From positions 1-64,000 of the forward strand of contig CAVZKV010000014.1 of NCBI GenBank assembly GCA_963775835.1: a DNA stretch of 64,000 bases, read 5' to 3'. The position numbers and the translations under genes were made by a program. The DNA comes from AWTP1-13 sp963775835 (GTDB taxonomy: Bacteria > Pseudomonadota > Alphaproteobacteria > Rhizobiales > Hyphomicrobiaceae). Positions 1 through 9,265 of the stretch are shown here, piece after piece (position 1 is the first letter of the stretch; every line of letters begins with the position of its first letter). The notes beneath the pieces are model-generated. The model ran no database searches and had not been told where the DNA came from. It saw only the letters and a list, made by a program, of their open reading frames with translations.

Positions 1-211
1 GACCCGACCGCCTCCACGATGCCGGCCGAGTCGCGACCGAGAACGACGGGCAGCGGATGGGGGTACAGAGTTCTTCGATGAAGTGCAGATCGGAATGGCA
101 CAGGCCGGCGTAGGCCGTGCGCAGCAGCACCTCGCGCGGCCCCGGCTTATTGATGCTCACTTCTTCAATGATGAGCGGCTGGTTGACCTCGTGCAGCACC
201 GCGGCTTTCAT
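1..211 (-). CDS. Zn-dependent alcohol dehydrogenase, N-terminal fragment, frameshifted
   Basis: N-terminal part of a medium-chain zinc alcohol dehydrogenase (GroES-like domain), cut by the window edge. From the ATG at 211 it reads MKAAVLHEVNQPL and the motif GLCHSDLH, whose Cys is the expected catalytic zinc ligand. Near position 64-70 the frame must change: the other frame continues with YPHPLPVVLG and DSAGIVEAVG, the usual next block. The Gly-His expected in VLGHD reads VLGRD. The single small indel and intact flanking homology suggest a sequence error. It sits downstream of pcaHG on the same strand and could belong to the same catabolic transcript; its substrate is unknown. Confidence 0.8.
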   Translation of the reverse strand, partial: MKAAVLHEVNQPLIIEEVSINKPGPREVLLRTAYAGLCHSDLHFIEELCTPIRCPSFSVATRPASWRRSG

Positions 212-222
212 TTGTTCCTCCC

Positions 223-798
223 TCAGGCGTCAAAAAACACGGGTCCCATCCTGGCCCTGCAGGCGAATGTCGAAGCGAATAGGCCGCCGCGCGCGGCGCC
301 GGCGCCAGCAGCGTTGGCGGCGCTCGGCCGGCACCAACGCCAGGATCGGATCGCTGGCGTTCATCGCCTCGCCCGCGAAATAGATGCGCGTGAAAACCCG
401 GTTCAGGAGGCCGCGCGCAAACATGCCGACATCGACATGCGGCGCCTGCCGGCGGCCGTGGGGCCCAGGCACCGACCCGGGTCTGACCGTCGAAAAGTAA
501 ACTTGCCCGCCTGTTCGGTCGGGGCGCGGCCGAAGCCACGAAAGGCGTTGGAGCTCAGGCCGCGCGGGTCGCCGGGATGGGCGTAGCGACCCTCCCCGTC
601 GGCCTGCCAGATTTCGATCAGGGCATCGGTCAGGCCGTGCCGTCGCCGTCGCTGATCCGACCCTCGATGCGGATGTGGTTGCCGACGAGGCCGGGCGCGG
701 CGAGAACCGGCGCAAACCGCCGCCGAAAAGTATCGTCCGCCGGGGCAAGGCCGATATGCAAGAACGGTCCGACGGTCTGTGAGGGCGTGCGTTCAGTC
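223..798 (-). CDS. pcaG: Protocatechuate 3,4-dioxygenase alpha subunit, multiple frameshifts
   Basis: Alpha subunit of the intradiol ring-cleavage enzyme that converts protocatechuate to 3-carboxy-cis,cis-muconate (beta-ketoadipate pathway). It starts at the ATG at 798 (MTERTPSQTVGPFLHIGL, a typical PcaG start). The following blocks are all recognisable but fall in different frames: NHIRIEGRISDGDG, DALIEIWQADGEGRYAHP, QAPHVDVGMFARGLLNR, TRIYFAGE and FDIRLQGQ. Indels are needed near 645, 500 and 270-300. The natural end is VFFDA with the stop at 223. It lies directly after pcaH. Alpha subunits do not bind the iron, so missing His/Tyr ligands are expected. Read as a functional gene with sequence errors, or less likely a pseudogene. 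Confidence 0.85.
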
Positions 799-1497
799 AT
801 GAGCGGCTCCTGCGGGGTGGCGCCAGGCCCGCGCAGCACGATGTCGAACTGTAGCCGAGCGCCCATTCGGGCCGCGTGGTCTCCAGGTCGAATTGCCAGA
901 TCATGCGCGCGCGCGCCTTAGCGCAGGACGAATTGAAGATCGGATCAAAGGGGAACAGGGGATCACCGGGAAAATACATTTGCGTCACCAGCCGCGAGAG
1001 AAAGCACGGCCCGAACAGGGAGAAATGGATATGCGCGGGGCGCCAGGCATTGTGATGGTTGCGCCAGGGATAAGCGCCCGGCTTGATCGTGGTGAAGTCA
1101 TAGACGCCGTCGGCATCGGTCGCGGAGCGGCCGGCCCCCGTGAAGTTCGGGTCGAGCGGGGCGGGATGCTGGTCGACGACGTGGATGTAGCGCCCGGCCG
1201 CGTTGCCTGCCAGATTTCGACCAGGGTGTCCGGCACCGGCCTGCCGTCCTCGTCGAGCACCCGCCCGGTCACGATGATGCGTTCGCCCAACGGCTCGCCG
1301 GAATGGCGGCGCGTCAGATCGTCCTCCTCCGGCCTAACATCGGCGTGGCCGTAGACCGGCCCGGTGATCTCCGACAGCGTCTGCGGGATTACGATCAGAG
1401 GGCGCCACGGCGCCCGCACCCGGGTGGAGCGATAGTCGGCGGCCAGGTAGGGCGGATCGGCACGATTGCCGGCGCGTGAGTAGCTATCGTCGTCCAT
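799..1497 (-). CDS. pcaH: Protocatechuate 3,4-dioxygenase beta subunit, frameshifted
   Basis: Iron-binding beta subunit of protocatechuate 3,4-dioxygenase. The start is the ATG at 1497 (MDDDSYSRAGNRADPPYL), preceded by a GAGGAG ribosome site. The first frame runs through GERIIVTGRVLDEDGRPVPDTLVEIWQA. One missing base near 1200 moves the rest to another frame: GRYIHVVDQHPAPLDPNF, YPWRNHHNAWRPAHIHFSLFG and TQMYFPGDPLF. The Tyr and His in YPW and RPAHIHFS correspond to the ferric-iron ligands of the family. A second shift near 850 precedes FDIVLRGPGATP. The 3' end is not exact, since the correct stop cannot be fixed through the indels; it abuts or overlaps pcaG. The two form one heteromeric enzyme. 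Confidence 0.87.
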
Positions 1498-1639
1498 GGC
1501 GGGCGAGGCTCCTCGTGGGCGAGCGTGAGGCGGCACAAGGGCGCGCGCGGCGCGCCGGTTGAGACCTTGTGATCGCCGGCCCGGAAAAGCAAGTGCGCCG
1601 TCCCCTCTCGCCGGGCGCCGGCCGGACGGGGCGTAGCCG

Positions 1640-2206
1640 CTAGCCGATGCCGGGGAGCCAGGTCCGCGTGCCCGGTCCTGGCGCCGGCCCGACCGGCTGA
1701 TAGTAAAGGCGCACCTCGGCGATGCGGCCCTCGCTCAGCGCGCGTCGGGTCGGCGTGTGGTGCACCTCGAAGGCGTCGAAACCGACCCTGCGCATGAAGG
1801 GGATTTGATCGGACAGGACATTGCCGACGGCGCGCAGCTCGCCACCGTAGCCGTACTTCTCGCGCAGCAGCCGCGCCGTGGAAAAGGGGCGGCCATCGGA
1901 GAATTTTGCAAAATTGAGAGCGATTAGGGCAAAGCGCGCAAGGTCGTCGGCGATGTCGTCGACGCTTTCCCCACCCTCCAGGGCGAGGCCGATCGGCGCC
2001 GGTCGCGACAAAAGCGTGCCCCGCTCGGCCGCCCAGCGAGCCTTGTCGAGCAGCAAGGGGGAGGTGTCGAGCTCGCCGCCTGCCGGGGTCGGCTGCCAGG
2101 GATCGCGCCGGAAGGCACCCTCCTTCCAGATCGAACCCTCAGGATCGACCTCTCCGGTTAGGCTCGGCTGCGCAGGGCGCTCCGCGCGGGCATCAGGCGG
2201 TGGCAT
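1640..2206 (-). CDS. DUF934 family protein, sulfite-reduction operon
   Basis: 188-residue DUF934 protein, a family that habitually follows the sulfite reductase hemoprotein in proteobacterial cys operons. Its biochemical role is not settled. Typical features are visible: a central GLALEGGESVDDIADDL stretch, FPKF-like FAKFSDGRPFSTARLLR, and GELRAVGNVLSDQIPFMRRVGFDAFEV. There is no signal peptide or membrane segment. The start overlaps the end of cysI by about 14 bases, indicating translational coupling. It is the last gene of the ferredoxin-cysG-DUF2849-cysI-DUF934 series. The frame is intact, unlike its neighbours. Confidence 0.85.
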   Translation of the reverse strand: MPPPDARAERPAQPSLTGEVDPEGSIWKEGAFRRDPWQPTPAGGELDTSPLLLDKARWAAERGTLLSRPAPIGLALEGGESVDDIADDLARFALIALNFAKFSDGRPFSTARLLREKYGYGGELRAVGNVLSDQIPFMRRVGFDAFEVHHTPTRRALSEGRIAEVRLYYQPVGPAPGPGTRTWLPGIG

Positions 2207-3831
2207 AGATCGCCTCTTTGAAGGGTTCCGCGCCCAACCGCGCGTAAGCGGCCAGGAACGCCTCCTGTGGCCCGGCGCGCAATCTCAGGTAGGTGTCGAC
2301 CACCTTCTCGACAGCATCGATGATGCCATCGGGGCCAAAGCCCGGGCCGGTGATGCTGGCCAGAGCTGCCGCTTCGGTGCCTGAGCCCCCGAGCAACAGT
2401 TGGTAGTGCTCTTCGCCCCGCTTCTCGACGCCAAGGATGCCGATGGCACCGACGTGATGGTGGCCGCAAGCGTTGATGCAGCCGGAGATTTTGATTTTGA
2501 GGTCACCCACCAGGTCCTGGCGCGGCGCCAAGCGCGCAGAGAGGCGTTGCGCTATGGGAATCGAGCGCGCATTGGCGAGCGCGCAGTAGTCGAGACCGGG
2601 GCAGGCAATGATGTCGGTGGCGAGACCGGCATTGGCCTCGGCCAGGCCGATCGCCTTCAGCTCCTGATAAAGCGACCACAGATCGCCGAGCCGTACGTGC
2701 GGCAGCACCAGGTTTTGCTCGTGGCTGACCCGCACCTCGTCACAGGAGAAGCGTTGGGCCATGTCGGCGATGGCGTCCATTTGCGCCGCCGAGGCGTCGC
2801 CCGGAATGCCGCCGATGGGCTTGAGCGTAATGGTGACGATGGCGTAGCCCGGTTGCTTGTGGGCGTGCGTGTTGCGCGTCACCCAGCGATCGAAGCTCCG
2901 ATCGGCCGGGCGCAGCGCCGCCGGCGGCGGCCGCACCGCGAACTGAGGTGGCGCGAAATAGGCCTCGATGCGCGCAATCTCCTGTTCGGGTAGCTTGAGC
3001 ACACCGTCTTTGATGCGGAGCCATTCCGCCTCGACCTCGTTGCGAAAGGCCTCGACACCGATGCTGTTGATGAGGATCTTGATGCGGGCTTTGTGGATGT
3101 TGTCGCGCCGGCCGTGCAGGTTGTAGACGCGCAGGATTGCCTCGATGTAGCTGAGCAGGTCCGCTTCCGGCAGCGCCTCGCGTATTAGTTGGGCAAGATA
3201 GGGCGTGCGCCCTGGCCGCCGCCGACCCAAACGGCAAAACCGAGCCCGCCGCCCGCCAGCCGCTTCAGATGAAGGCCAATGTCATGGGTCTTGATGGCGC
3301 TGCGGTCGTGCTCGGAGGCGGTAATGCCGATCTTGAATTTGCGCGGCAGAAAGCTGAACTCGGGGTGCAGCGATGACCATTGCCGGATGATCTCCGCGTA
3401 GGGCCGCGGATCGGCGACTTCCTGGCGGTAGCGCCGGCAAAATGATCGGCGGTGACGTTGCGCACATTGTTGCCGGAGGTCTGGATGGCGTGCATCTCGA
3501 CCTCCGCCAGCTCCGCCAGCATATCGGGAATATCGGAGAGCTTGGGCCAGTTGAATTGCAGGTTCTGGCGCGTGGTGAAGTGGCCGAAACCCCTGTCGTA
3601 GGTGCGCGCGATATGGGCCAACTTGCGCAGCTGCCGCGCGGACATGGTGCCATAGGGAATGGCGATGCGCAGCATGTAGGCGTGCAGCTGCAGATAGAGC
3701 CCATTCTTGAGGCGCAGCGGCTTGAACTCGTCCTCGGTCAGTTCGCCGCTCAGGCGGCGGGCGACCTGGTCGCGAAACTGCGCCACGCGCTGGCGCACGA
3801 ACGCGGCGTCGAATTCGTCGTAGCGATACAT
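2193..3831 (-). CDS. cysI: Sulfite/nitrite reductase hemoprotein, two frameshifts
   Basis: Siroheme and [4Fe-4S] reductase carrying out the six-electron reduction of sulfite to sulfide for cysteine synthesis. It starts MYRYDEFDAAFVRQRV at 3831. The ferredoxin-like half-domain RLKNGLYLQLHAYMLR and the TTRQNLQFNWPKL block are followed by TSGNNVRNVTADHFAG. A shift near 3435 leads to YAEIIRQWSSLHPEFSFLPRKFKIGI, and a second near 3210 returns to the first kind of frame at GRTPYLAQLI. The C-terminal half has the cluster ligands as CPGLDYC (C-x5-C) and SGCINAC (C-x3-C). About 546 codons, normal for the family. Sulfite rather than nitrite is preferred because of the cysG/DUF934 context. Confidence 0.9.
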
Positions 3832-3834
3832 GGC

Positions 3835-4248
3835 TCAGGCGGCCTCCGCGCGGGGCAGCGCTTCGCCGCGATCAGACGGTGCCTCCCCGGCGGCGTTGAC
3901 CTCCGCGCCCCGGATGGCGGTGTTGGGCGGGCGCGCGGCGGGTGCGGTGTAGCCCGGCACGTCGTCGAGGATGCTGGGACCATCGAGCCGCACGCGCTCG
4001 CGCTGGCGGAGGGGAAAGAGCGCACCCGCGCCCTCGCGCATCTCGACCAGATAGGGATCGACTACCAGGTTGCGCCCCGCGTCGAAAAGTCCGCGCGCGG
4101 CGAGGCCGCGCGCCTCGTCGGGTGAGCGCGCGATCACCACGCCGGCCAGCGTCGCCACCCAGTCGCCATCGAAATTGAGAAACACGACGGCGCCGTCGCC
4201 GAGACGGTTGGCCGTCAGAACCTGCACATGTCCGCTCGACTTGCTCAT
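3835..4248 (-). CDS. DUF2849 domain protein, sulfur assimilation operon
   Basis: 137-residue protein with a DUF2849 N-terminal domain (MSKSSGHVQVLTANRLGDG, FLNFDGDW, and ARSPDEARGLAARG). The family occurs in alphaproteobacteria between cysG and cysI; its function is unknown. A small accessory or regulatory role in sulfite reduction is inferred from context only. The ATG at 4248 is chosen because GGAGG lies about 10 bases upstream and the domain begins there; an open frame extends further upstream into cysG. The stop lies three bases before the cysI start. The C-terminal 40 residues are Pro/Ala-rich and look disordered. Confidence 0.83.
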   Translation of the reverse strand: MSKSSGHVQVLTANRLGDGAVVFLNFDGDWVATLAGVVIARSPDEARGLAARGLFDAGRNLVVDPYLVEMREGAGALFPLRQRERVRLDGPSILDDVPGYTAPAARPPNTAIRGAEVNAAGEAPSDRGEALPRAEAA

Positions 4249-4249
4249 A

Positions 4250-5700
4250 GGATGGCCTCCGCGCTGATGCGATGGCATCGCTGCTTGCCAGAGGCTGGCG
4301 CCCCGGGCGACGGCGATGGACCTCGATCGTTTGGGGACGCGCCAGCCCTGCGGCCGCCCAATCCAGACCGACGAAGATGATGGCGGGGCCGCTGATGGCA
4401 CGCTGGTCGATGGCGTCTGTGAGGTCGCGCAGCGTCGTGGCAATGGCGCGTTCCTCGGGCTCAGTCCCGTTCTCGACGATCACCACGCGGGTCTCCGCGC
4501 GGGCGCCCGCGGCGAGCAGCTTCTCGCGCACCAGCGGCGCATTGGTGACCCCCATGTAAATGGCAAAGGCCGCGTCAGGGGCCGCAGCGCGCGCCAATCG
4601 AGGTCGGGTACGCCCTCGGCGCTGCTGGCCGTCAGCAGGGTGAACTGACGCAGGCGCTCGCGCAGGGTCAGCGGCAAGCCGATGCGCGCCGCGCAGGCAT
4701 GCGCGGCGGTGATGCCTGGCACGATCTCGACCGCAAGGTGGGCCGCCGCGCACGCCGCCAGCTCTTCCCCGGCTCGGCCGAATATCAAGGGGTCGCCGCC
4801 CTTGAGCCGCGCTACCGCCTGCCCTACGGCTGCCTCCGCAACCAGAATACGATTGATCTCGGCTTGCGAGGTCGCCGGACCGCCTGGCGCCTTGCCGACA
4901 AAAATGCGCCTGGCGTCGCGGCGCGCATACTCGAGGATTTGTGGATTGACGAGCCGGTCCACGACCAATACGTCGGCCTCCTGCAGCCGCTGCAAAGCTT
5001 TGAGCGTCAACAGGTCGGGATCACCTGGCCCACAGCCAATAAGCACAACGCGACCGACGCTCGGCGTTGCCGCAGCGTTGAGCTCGCGGGCGAAAATGCG
5101 CTGGGCCTCGCCGTCGGCGCCCATCAGCACGGCTCGGCGGAACGCCCCCTTGAACAGGCGCTCCCAGAGGTGACGGCGCGCTTGCGGCTCGCCAATCCGG
5201 GCGGCGACCCGGCGACGCAAGCTGTGTGCTTTTTTCGCGAGTGCACCAAAGTTCGCCGGCAGCCAGCTTTCCAGCCGCGACTTGATCTCCCGGGCGAGCA
5301 CCGGCGCCGCGCCCTCGGTGCCGATCGCCACCACGATCGGGTCGCGATCGACCATGGCGGGGGTCAGGAAGGTGGAGAGCTCCGGCGCATCGACAACGTT
5401 GATGGGAATGCCGCGGGCGCGCGCGGCGCCGAACAACTCCGCCTCCAGCTGGCGATCCCCGGTCGCGGCATAGACCAGGCTTTGGCCGGCCAAGTCCGCT
5501 GGCCTCGGCAGGCGGGGGACGTGCCGCAAGGCGCCGGCGCAGGCAAGGGCGCGCAATTCGTCGTTGAGGCTTTCGGCCATCACCGTGACGCGCGCGGTGG
5601 TCTTGCGCAAGAGGCGCACCTTCTGCGCGGCGGCCTCCCCGCCGCCAGCGACAAGGACCTCGGCCTCGGCCAGATCGGCGAAGATGGGAAAGTACCTCAT
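4250..5700 (-). CDS. cysG: Siroheme synthase (multifunctional CysG), frameshifted near C-terminus
   Basis: Makes siroheme, the cofactor of the cysI product. The N-terminal precorrin-2 dehydrogenase/ferrochelatase domain (residues about 1-215) has the NAD-binding EVLVAGGGEAAAQKVRLL motif. The C-terminal uroporphyrinogen-III methyltransferase domain begins at VGRVVLIGCGPGDPDLLTLKA and includes ARLKGGDPLIFGRAGEE and EIVPGITAAHACAA. Near 4590 the frame changes; the remainder (AAFAIYMGVTNAPLVREKLL, VVIVENGTEPEER, AIIFVGLDWA) is in another frame. The exact stop is uncertain and lies close to the DUF2849 start. The start ATG at 5700 overlaps the ferredoxin stop (ATGA). Confidence 0.9.
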
Positions 5701-6014
5701 GCGCCGCCTCCCACCAGGGTGAGCTCGAGGCCATCGAGATCGGTGTCCCAGATGATCTGACAGGAAAGCCGGGAGGTCGGCGCCACGTCGGGCAGCGAAT
5801 CGAGGAGACCTTCCTCGTCCTCGCGCATGGGGGACAGGCGGCCCGCCCAATCCGGAGCGACGCGGACGTGGCAGGTGGCGCAGGCGCAGGCGCCGCCGCA
5901 GAGGGCCTCAATCGGCAGGCCATGATCGCGAATGACTTCCATGACGCGCCAGCCCTCCACCGCCTCCAGCTCGTGCGTAGCTCCGCTCTGATCGCTGACC
6001 CTGATAATGCCCAT
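5697..6014 (-). CDS. Adrenodoxin-type 2Fe-2S ferredoxin
   Basis: Small electron carrier of 105 residues. The cluster motif is LCGGACACATCHV (C-x5-C-x2-C) with the fourth Cys in RLSCQI, spaced as in adrenodoxin/Fdx2-type ferredoxins. The start at 6014 (MGIIRVSDQSGATHEL) begins the beta-grasp fold; the ribosome site is weak, and an in-frame extension upstream has no homology-like content. The stop overlaps the cysG start, so translation is coupled. Being the first gene of a sulfite reductase operon without a flavoprotein subunit (cysJ), it is a reasonable candidate for the electron donor to CysI. That is inference; such ferredoxins also serve Fe-S cluster assembly. Confidence 0.88.
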   Translation of the reverse strand: MGIIRVSDQSGATHELEAVEGWRVMEVIRDHGLPIEALCGGACACATCHVRVAPDWAGRLSPMREDEEGLLDSLPDVAPTSRLSCQIIWDTDLDGLELTLVGGGA

Positions 6015-6098
6015 GCCGTTGCCTGTTGCTGCCCACCGTTCAGAAAGGACGCGCCGCGGCCCCCAGGAGACGCCGTCGGTGCGACCGTTCCAGGGACT

Positions 6099-6128
6099 TA
6101 AATAGAATGATGTTTCCTCATTTCGCAA
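6099..6128 (-). promoter_or_regulatory. Putative promoter of the ferredoxin-cysG-cysI operon
   Basis: On the minus strand TTGCGA (6123-6128) and TATTTA (6099-6104) are separated by 18 bases, a sigma70-like arrangement about 85 bases before the ferredoxin ATG. It lies in the only A+T-rich patch (about 6098-6180) of this otherwise GC-rich region. The rest of the 6015-6455 gap shows no gene, tRNA or strong repeat. Confidence 0.45.
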
Positions 6129-6455
6129 TATTCACGCTCAAAAAGAAAGAGAAAACCTCATTTTCGGTCAACGAGAGGATGATTTCGCGAGCCCGGCAAA
6201 AGCCCCGGGATGTTTCGCCGGTTTTACAGGGGGCGGGCGATGATGGGCGTTCCGCGCCGGCGGCCGGCGAAGGCGAATGCCGGAGGGCTTCGACGGCTGA
6301 CGGGGTGTCCGGCCGGCGACGTGACGGCGACGCTGGCGAGGCGGTCGTGGAGACGGCGGGCGCCGCCTTGGCGCCCCATTGCCCCAGCAACCTTCACGCA
6401 AACATCACCGTTAATGTGTTGAGCACGCTCGCACGAGGCGTGATAGAGTGAAGCA

Positions 6456-9044
6456 ATGGTGGCACCACACACACCACGATCGGCCCTCGAACGGGGTTTC
6501 GAGCGCAAGGTTACCCTGAGCCGATGGGCTTTGGTGTTTGAGCAGCTGTGGCCGCGCGCCTGGGCGCTGATCGGCCTTGCCGGACTGTTCATCGCCGTCT
6601 CCCTCCTGGGCCTTTGGGCGCGGCTGGGTGAGCTCACCCACAAGGTCGTGCTCGGGCTGTTCGGCCTCGCCATTCTCGCGGCCCTGGTGGCCCTGGTACG
6701 GGTACGCTGGCCGGCCCGGGCCGAGGCGATCCGGCGCGTGGAGGGGGTGTCGGGGGTCAAACACCGCCCCGCCTCGTCCTACGAGGACACGCTCACGCTC
6801 AACGCCGAAGACGCCCGCACGGCAGTCTTGTGGCGGGTGCATCGCCAGCGGCTGGCCCAGCTGTTGGGCAAGCTGCGCGTCGGCCGGCCGGCACCGCGGA
6901 CCGATCGCTACGACCCCTTCGCCGTGCGCGCCCTGTTGGTGCTCGGCGTTCTCCTTCTCTTGGTCGCCGCCGGCGACAGCACGCAAGACCGCCTGTGGGC
7001 CGCCTTCCGGTTCGGCCCCCTGGCCAAGGGCGCGGAGGCTCGGCTCGATGCCTGGGTGACGCCGCCGGCCTATACCGGCAAGCCGCCGATTATGCTGGCC
7101 GATGGGTCGCACGGCGGCTGGCAGCAGCAGGAGCGGCCGGCGGGAGCCTATGAGGTCCCCGACAAGAGCCTGCTCGTGATCCGCGCCAGCGGTGCCGGCG
7201 TCGGCGACCTGTCGCTCGAGGCCCCGGCCGGCGCCCAAGGCGCCACGCGGCGCTTGGAGACACCCGCCCCGGCCAATCCGGGTGATGTTGCCGAGATCCG
7301 CACCGAAATCAGCGTCTCCGGGCCGGTCACGGTCTACAGTTCGGGCACGCCGATGGCGAGCTGGAGCTTCCAAGTGACGCCCGACCTACCCCCGAAGATC
7401 AGCCTGCTGAAGGAGCCCGAGCGGACGCCGCGCGGCGGCCTGAAGCTCAGCTTCAAGGTCGAGGACGACTACGGCGTCGTGTCCGCCGAAACGCGTATCC
7501 GGCGCGTGGCCCCGAAGGAGGACACCTCGGCCACGGCCTGGGCACGGGCAGGGGTAAAAAAAGGCCCGCGGCCTCCCCTTGAGCGGCCGCCCGCGCTGGC
7601 CTTGCGGCTACCCAAAGCCTATCCCAAGCAGGCCGAGGGGCAGAGCTTCCACGAAATCGGCGATCACCCCTGGGCCGGCATGAAGGTGCGCCTCACGCTG
7701 GTCGCCAAAGATCTCGCCGGCCAGGTCGGCCGCAGCGAGACCATCGACATGGCGCTGCCGGAACGCCGCTTTACGAAGCCGCTGGCGCGCGCCGTGGTGG
7801 AGCAGCGCCGCCGCCTGGTCGAGGATCCGCGCGATCGCCTCCAAGTTGTGCGCGCGCTTGACGCCCTCACCCTGGAGCCCGAGGGGTTCATCGAGGATTT
7901 GCAGGTTTATCTCGGGCTGCGCTCGGCCTACTGGCGCCTGCAGCGCGACACCACGCGGGCGGGCCGCAACACCGTGATTGCCCAGCTGTGGGACGTTGCC
8001 CTGCGCATCGAGGACGGCAATCTCTCCGACGCGGAGCGCGCGCTGCGCGCCGCCCAGGAGCGCCTATCCAAGGCGCTTGAAGAGGGTGCCTCCGACGAGG
8101 AAATCCAGCGCCTGATGCAGGAGCTGCGGCAAGCCCTGGCTCAGTTCCTCGAGCAGTTGCAAAAACAGGCGGAAAACCAGCCCCCCATGCAGGGCATGGA
8201 TCGCAACAACCAGTTCATGACGCCGCAGGACCTCGATCAACTCCTGCGCAACCTGGAAAACATGGCGCGCTCGGGCAATCGCGACATGGCTCAGCAGATG
8301 TTGTCGCAGTTGCGCGATCTGCTCGACCGGTTGCAATCGGGGCGCATGGCCGATCAGGGCCAGAGCCGACAATTCGGCAAGATGATGGATGAGTTCGGCA
8401 ACATCATCGGCCGCCAACAGCAGTTGCTCGACGACACCTTCGGCCAACAGCGTCAACAGGGTCAGAAGGGGCAGCGCGGCCAGCAGGGCCAGAAGGGTCA
8501 ACAGGGCCAACGCGGCCAACGCGGACCGCAGGGGCAGCAGGGCGAGGGCCAGGGTGGTCAGGGTGGTCAGGGCGACGGCGACGAACTCGGCGATCGCCAG
8601 CGCGAGCTGCGCGACATGCTGGGCAGACTGCAGCGCGGCATGCGCGAATTCGGTCTCAATACGCCCGAACAGTTCGGTGGCGCCGGCGAGTCCATGGAGC
8701 GGGCCGAGCGGGCCTTGCGCGACGGCGATCTCGACGGCGCCGCGCAGGAGGAAAGCCGCGCGCTCGAGCAGCTGCGCCAAGGCGCCCGCGAGATGGCCCA
8801 ACAGATGCTGAACCAAATGCCGTCGCGTTTCGGGCTCAACGACAACAACGGCGAGCTCGACCCGCTCGGCCGGCCCCCTCAGCGCACGGACGGTCCCGAT
8901 CCCGGCATCGGCGTCAAGGTGCCCGACCAGATCGACGTGCAGCGCGCCCGCGAGATCCTGGAAGAGCTGCGGCGACGCCTGGGCGAGCCGACGCGTCCGC
9001 CGATCGAGCTTGAGTACCTGGAGCGCCTGCTCAAGCTGTTCTAG
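6456..9044 (+). CDS. TIGR02302-family membrane protein with Gln/Gly-rich repeat region
   Basis: 862-residue alphaproteobacterial protein of the TIGR02302 (DUF4175) family; the function is not known. Three hydrophobic segments lie near residues 35-54, 62-82 and 157-173. A long periplasmic-type region follows, containing a beta-rich part (DDYGVVSAETRIRRV) and then an alpha-helical, Gln-rich part from about 500. Residues about 660-715 form a collagen-like run of GQQ/GQR/GQK triplets. The C-terminus ends in a conserved-looking block (YLERLLKLF). The start ATG at 6456 lies about 10 bases after a possible GATAGA -10 element, so the message may be nearly leaderless. A large envelope or scaffold protein is a guess. 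Confidence 0.88.
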   Translation: MVAPHTPRSALERGFERKVTLSRWALVFEQLWPRAWALIGLAGLFIAVSLLGLWARLGELTHKVVLGLFGLAILAALVALVRVRWPARAEAIRRVEGVSGVKHRPASSYEDTLTLNAEDARTAVLWRVHRQRLAQLLGKLRVGRPAPRTDRYDPFAVRALLVLGVLLLLVAAGDSTQDRLWAAFRFGPLAKGAEARLDAWVTPPAYTGKPPIMLADGSHGGWQQQERPAGAYEVPDKSLLVIRASGAGVGDLSLEAPAGAQGATRRLETPAPANPGDVAEIRTEISVSGPVTVYSSGTPMASWSFQVTPDLPPKISLLKEPERTPRGGLKLSFKVEDDYGVVSAETRIRRVAPKEDTSATAWARAGVKKGPRPPLERPPALALRLPKAYPKQAEGQSFHEIGDHPWAGMKVRLTLVAKDLAGQVGRSETIDMALPERRFTKPLARAVVEQRRRLVEDPRDRLQVVRALDALTLEPEGFIEDLQVYLGLRSAYWRLQRDTTRAGRNTVIAQLWDVALRIEDGNLSDAERALRAAQERLSKALEEGASDEEIQRLMQELRQALAQFLEQLQKQAENQPPMQGMDRNNQFMTPQDLDQLLRNLENMARSGNRDMAQQMLSQLRDLLDRLQSGRMADQGQSRQFGKMMDEFGNIIGRQQQLLDDTFGQQRQQGQKGQRGQQGQKGQQGQRGQRGPQGQQGEGQGGQGGQGDGDELGDRQRELRDMLGRLQRGMREFGLNTPEQFGGAGESMERAERALRDGDLDGAAQEESRALEQLRQGAREMAQQMLNQMPSRFGLNDNNGELDPLGRPPQRTDGPDPGIGVKVPDQIDVQRAREILEELRRRLGEPTRPPIELEYLERLLKLF
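8435..8580 (+). repeat. Intragenic GGCCAACAG-like tandem repeats
   Basis: Repeated 9-base units such as GGCCAGCAG, GGTCAACAG and GGCCAACGC, encoding Gly-Gln-Gln/Arg/Lys triplets in the TIGR02302 protein. Units differ at third positions. That indicates an old repeat retained at protein level, though one that could still slip during replication. Confidence 0.8.
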
Positions 9045-9067
9045 GGCCACAAAGCCGCCGGTAGCGG

Positions 9068-9120
9068 CCCCCGTGCCCCGCCTGCCGCGGGGGGTGCAGA
9101 CGCCCCCAGTTTGGGGGAGG
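9068..9120 (+). terminator. Twin GC-rich hairpins after the TIGR02302 gene
   Basis: Two stem-loops follow the stop at 9044. One pairs CCCCG with CGGGG around 9075-9092. The second is CCCCCA-GTT-TGGGGG at 9103-9117. Neither has a T-run, so intrinsic termination is uncertain, but position and stability fit a transcript end. Confidence 0.4.
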
Positions 9121-9164
9121 GCAGCCCCACACTTCTCATTTGAATGCCAGAGACTTGCTCGCTA

Positions 9165-9174
9165 GAGTGCACTC
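9165..9174. promoter_or_regulatory. Perfect palindrome GAGTGCACTC upstream of the LysR gene
   Basis: Ten-base perfect palindrome about 90 bases before the LysR-type regulator start. It could be an operator for that regulator or part of its promoter region; there is no second copy nearby to support this. Confidence 0.25.
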
Positions 9175-9265
9175 CGCGTGTTTTGCGATAATCCGCTGGA
9201 CCCGCGCGAAATCGGGTTGGGGACCCACACAACAAAAAAGCGCGCGACCGGCGTAGGGAGCGGTA

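Noticed and set aside
9165..9174. GAGTGCACTC considered as half of a CIRCE element
   Set aside because: CIRCE is TTAGCACTC-N9-GAGTGCTAA; the required spacing and flanks are absent, and the neighbour is a LysR gene.
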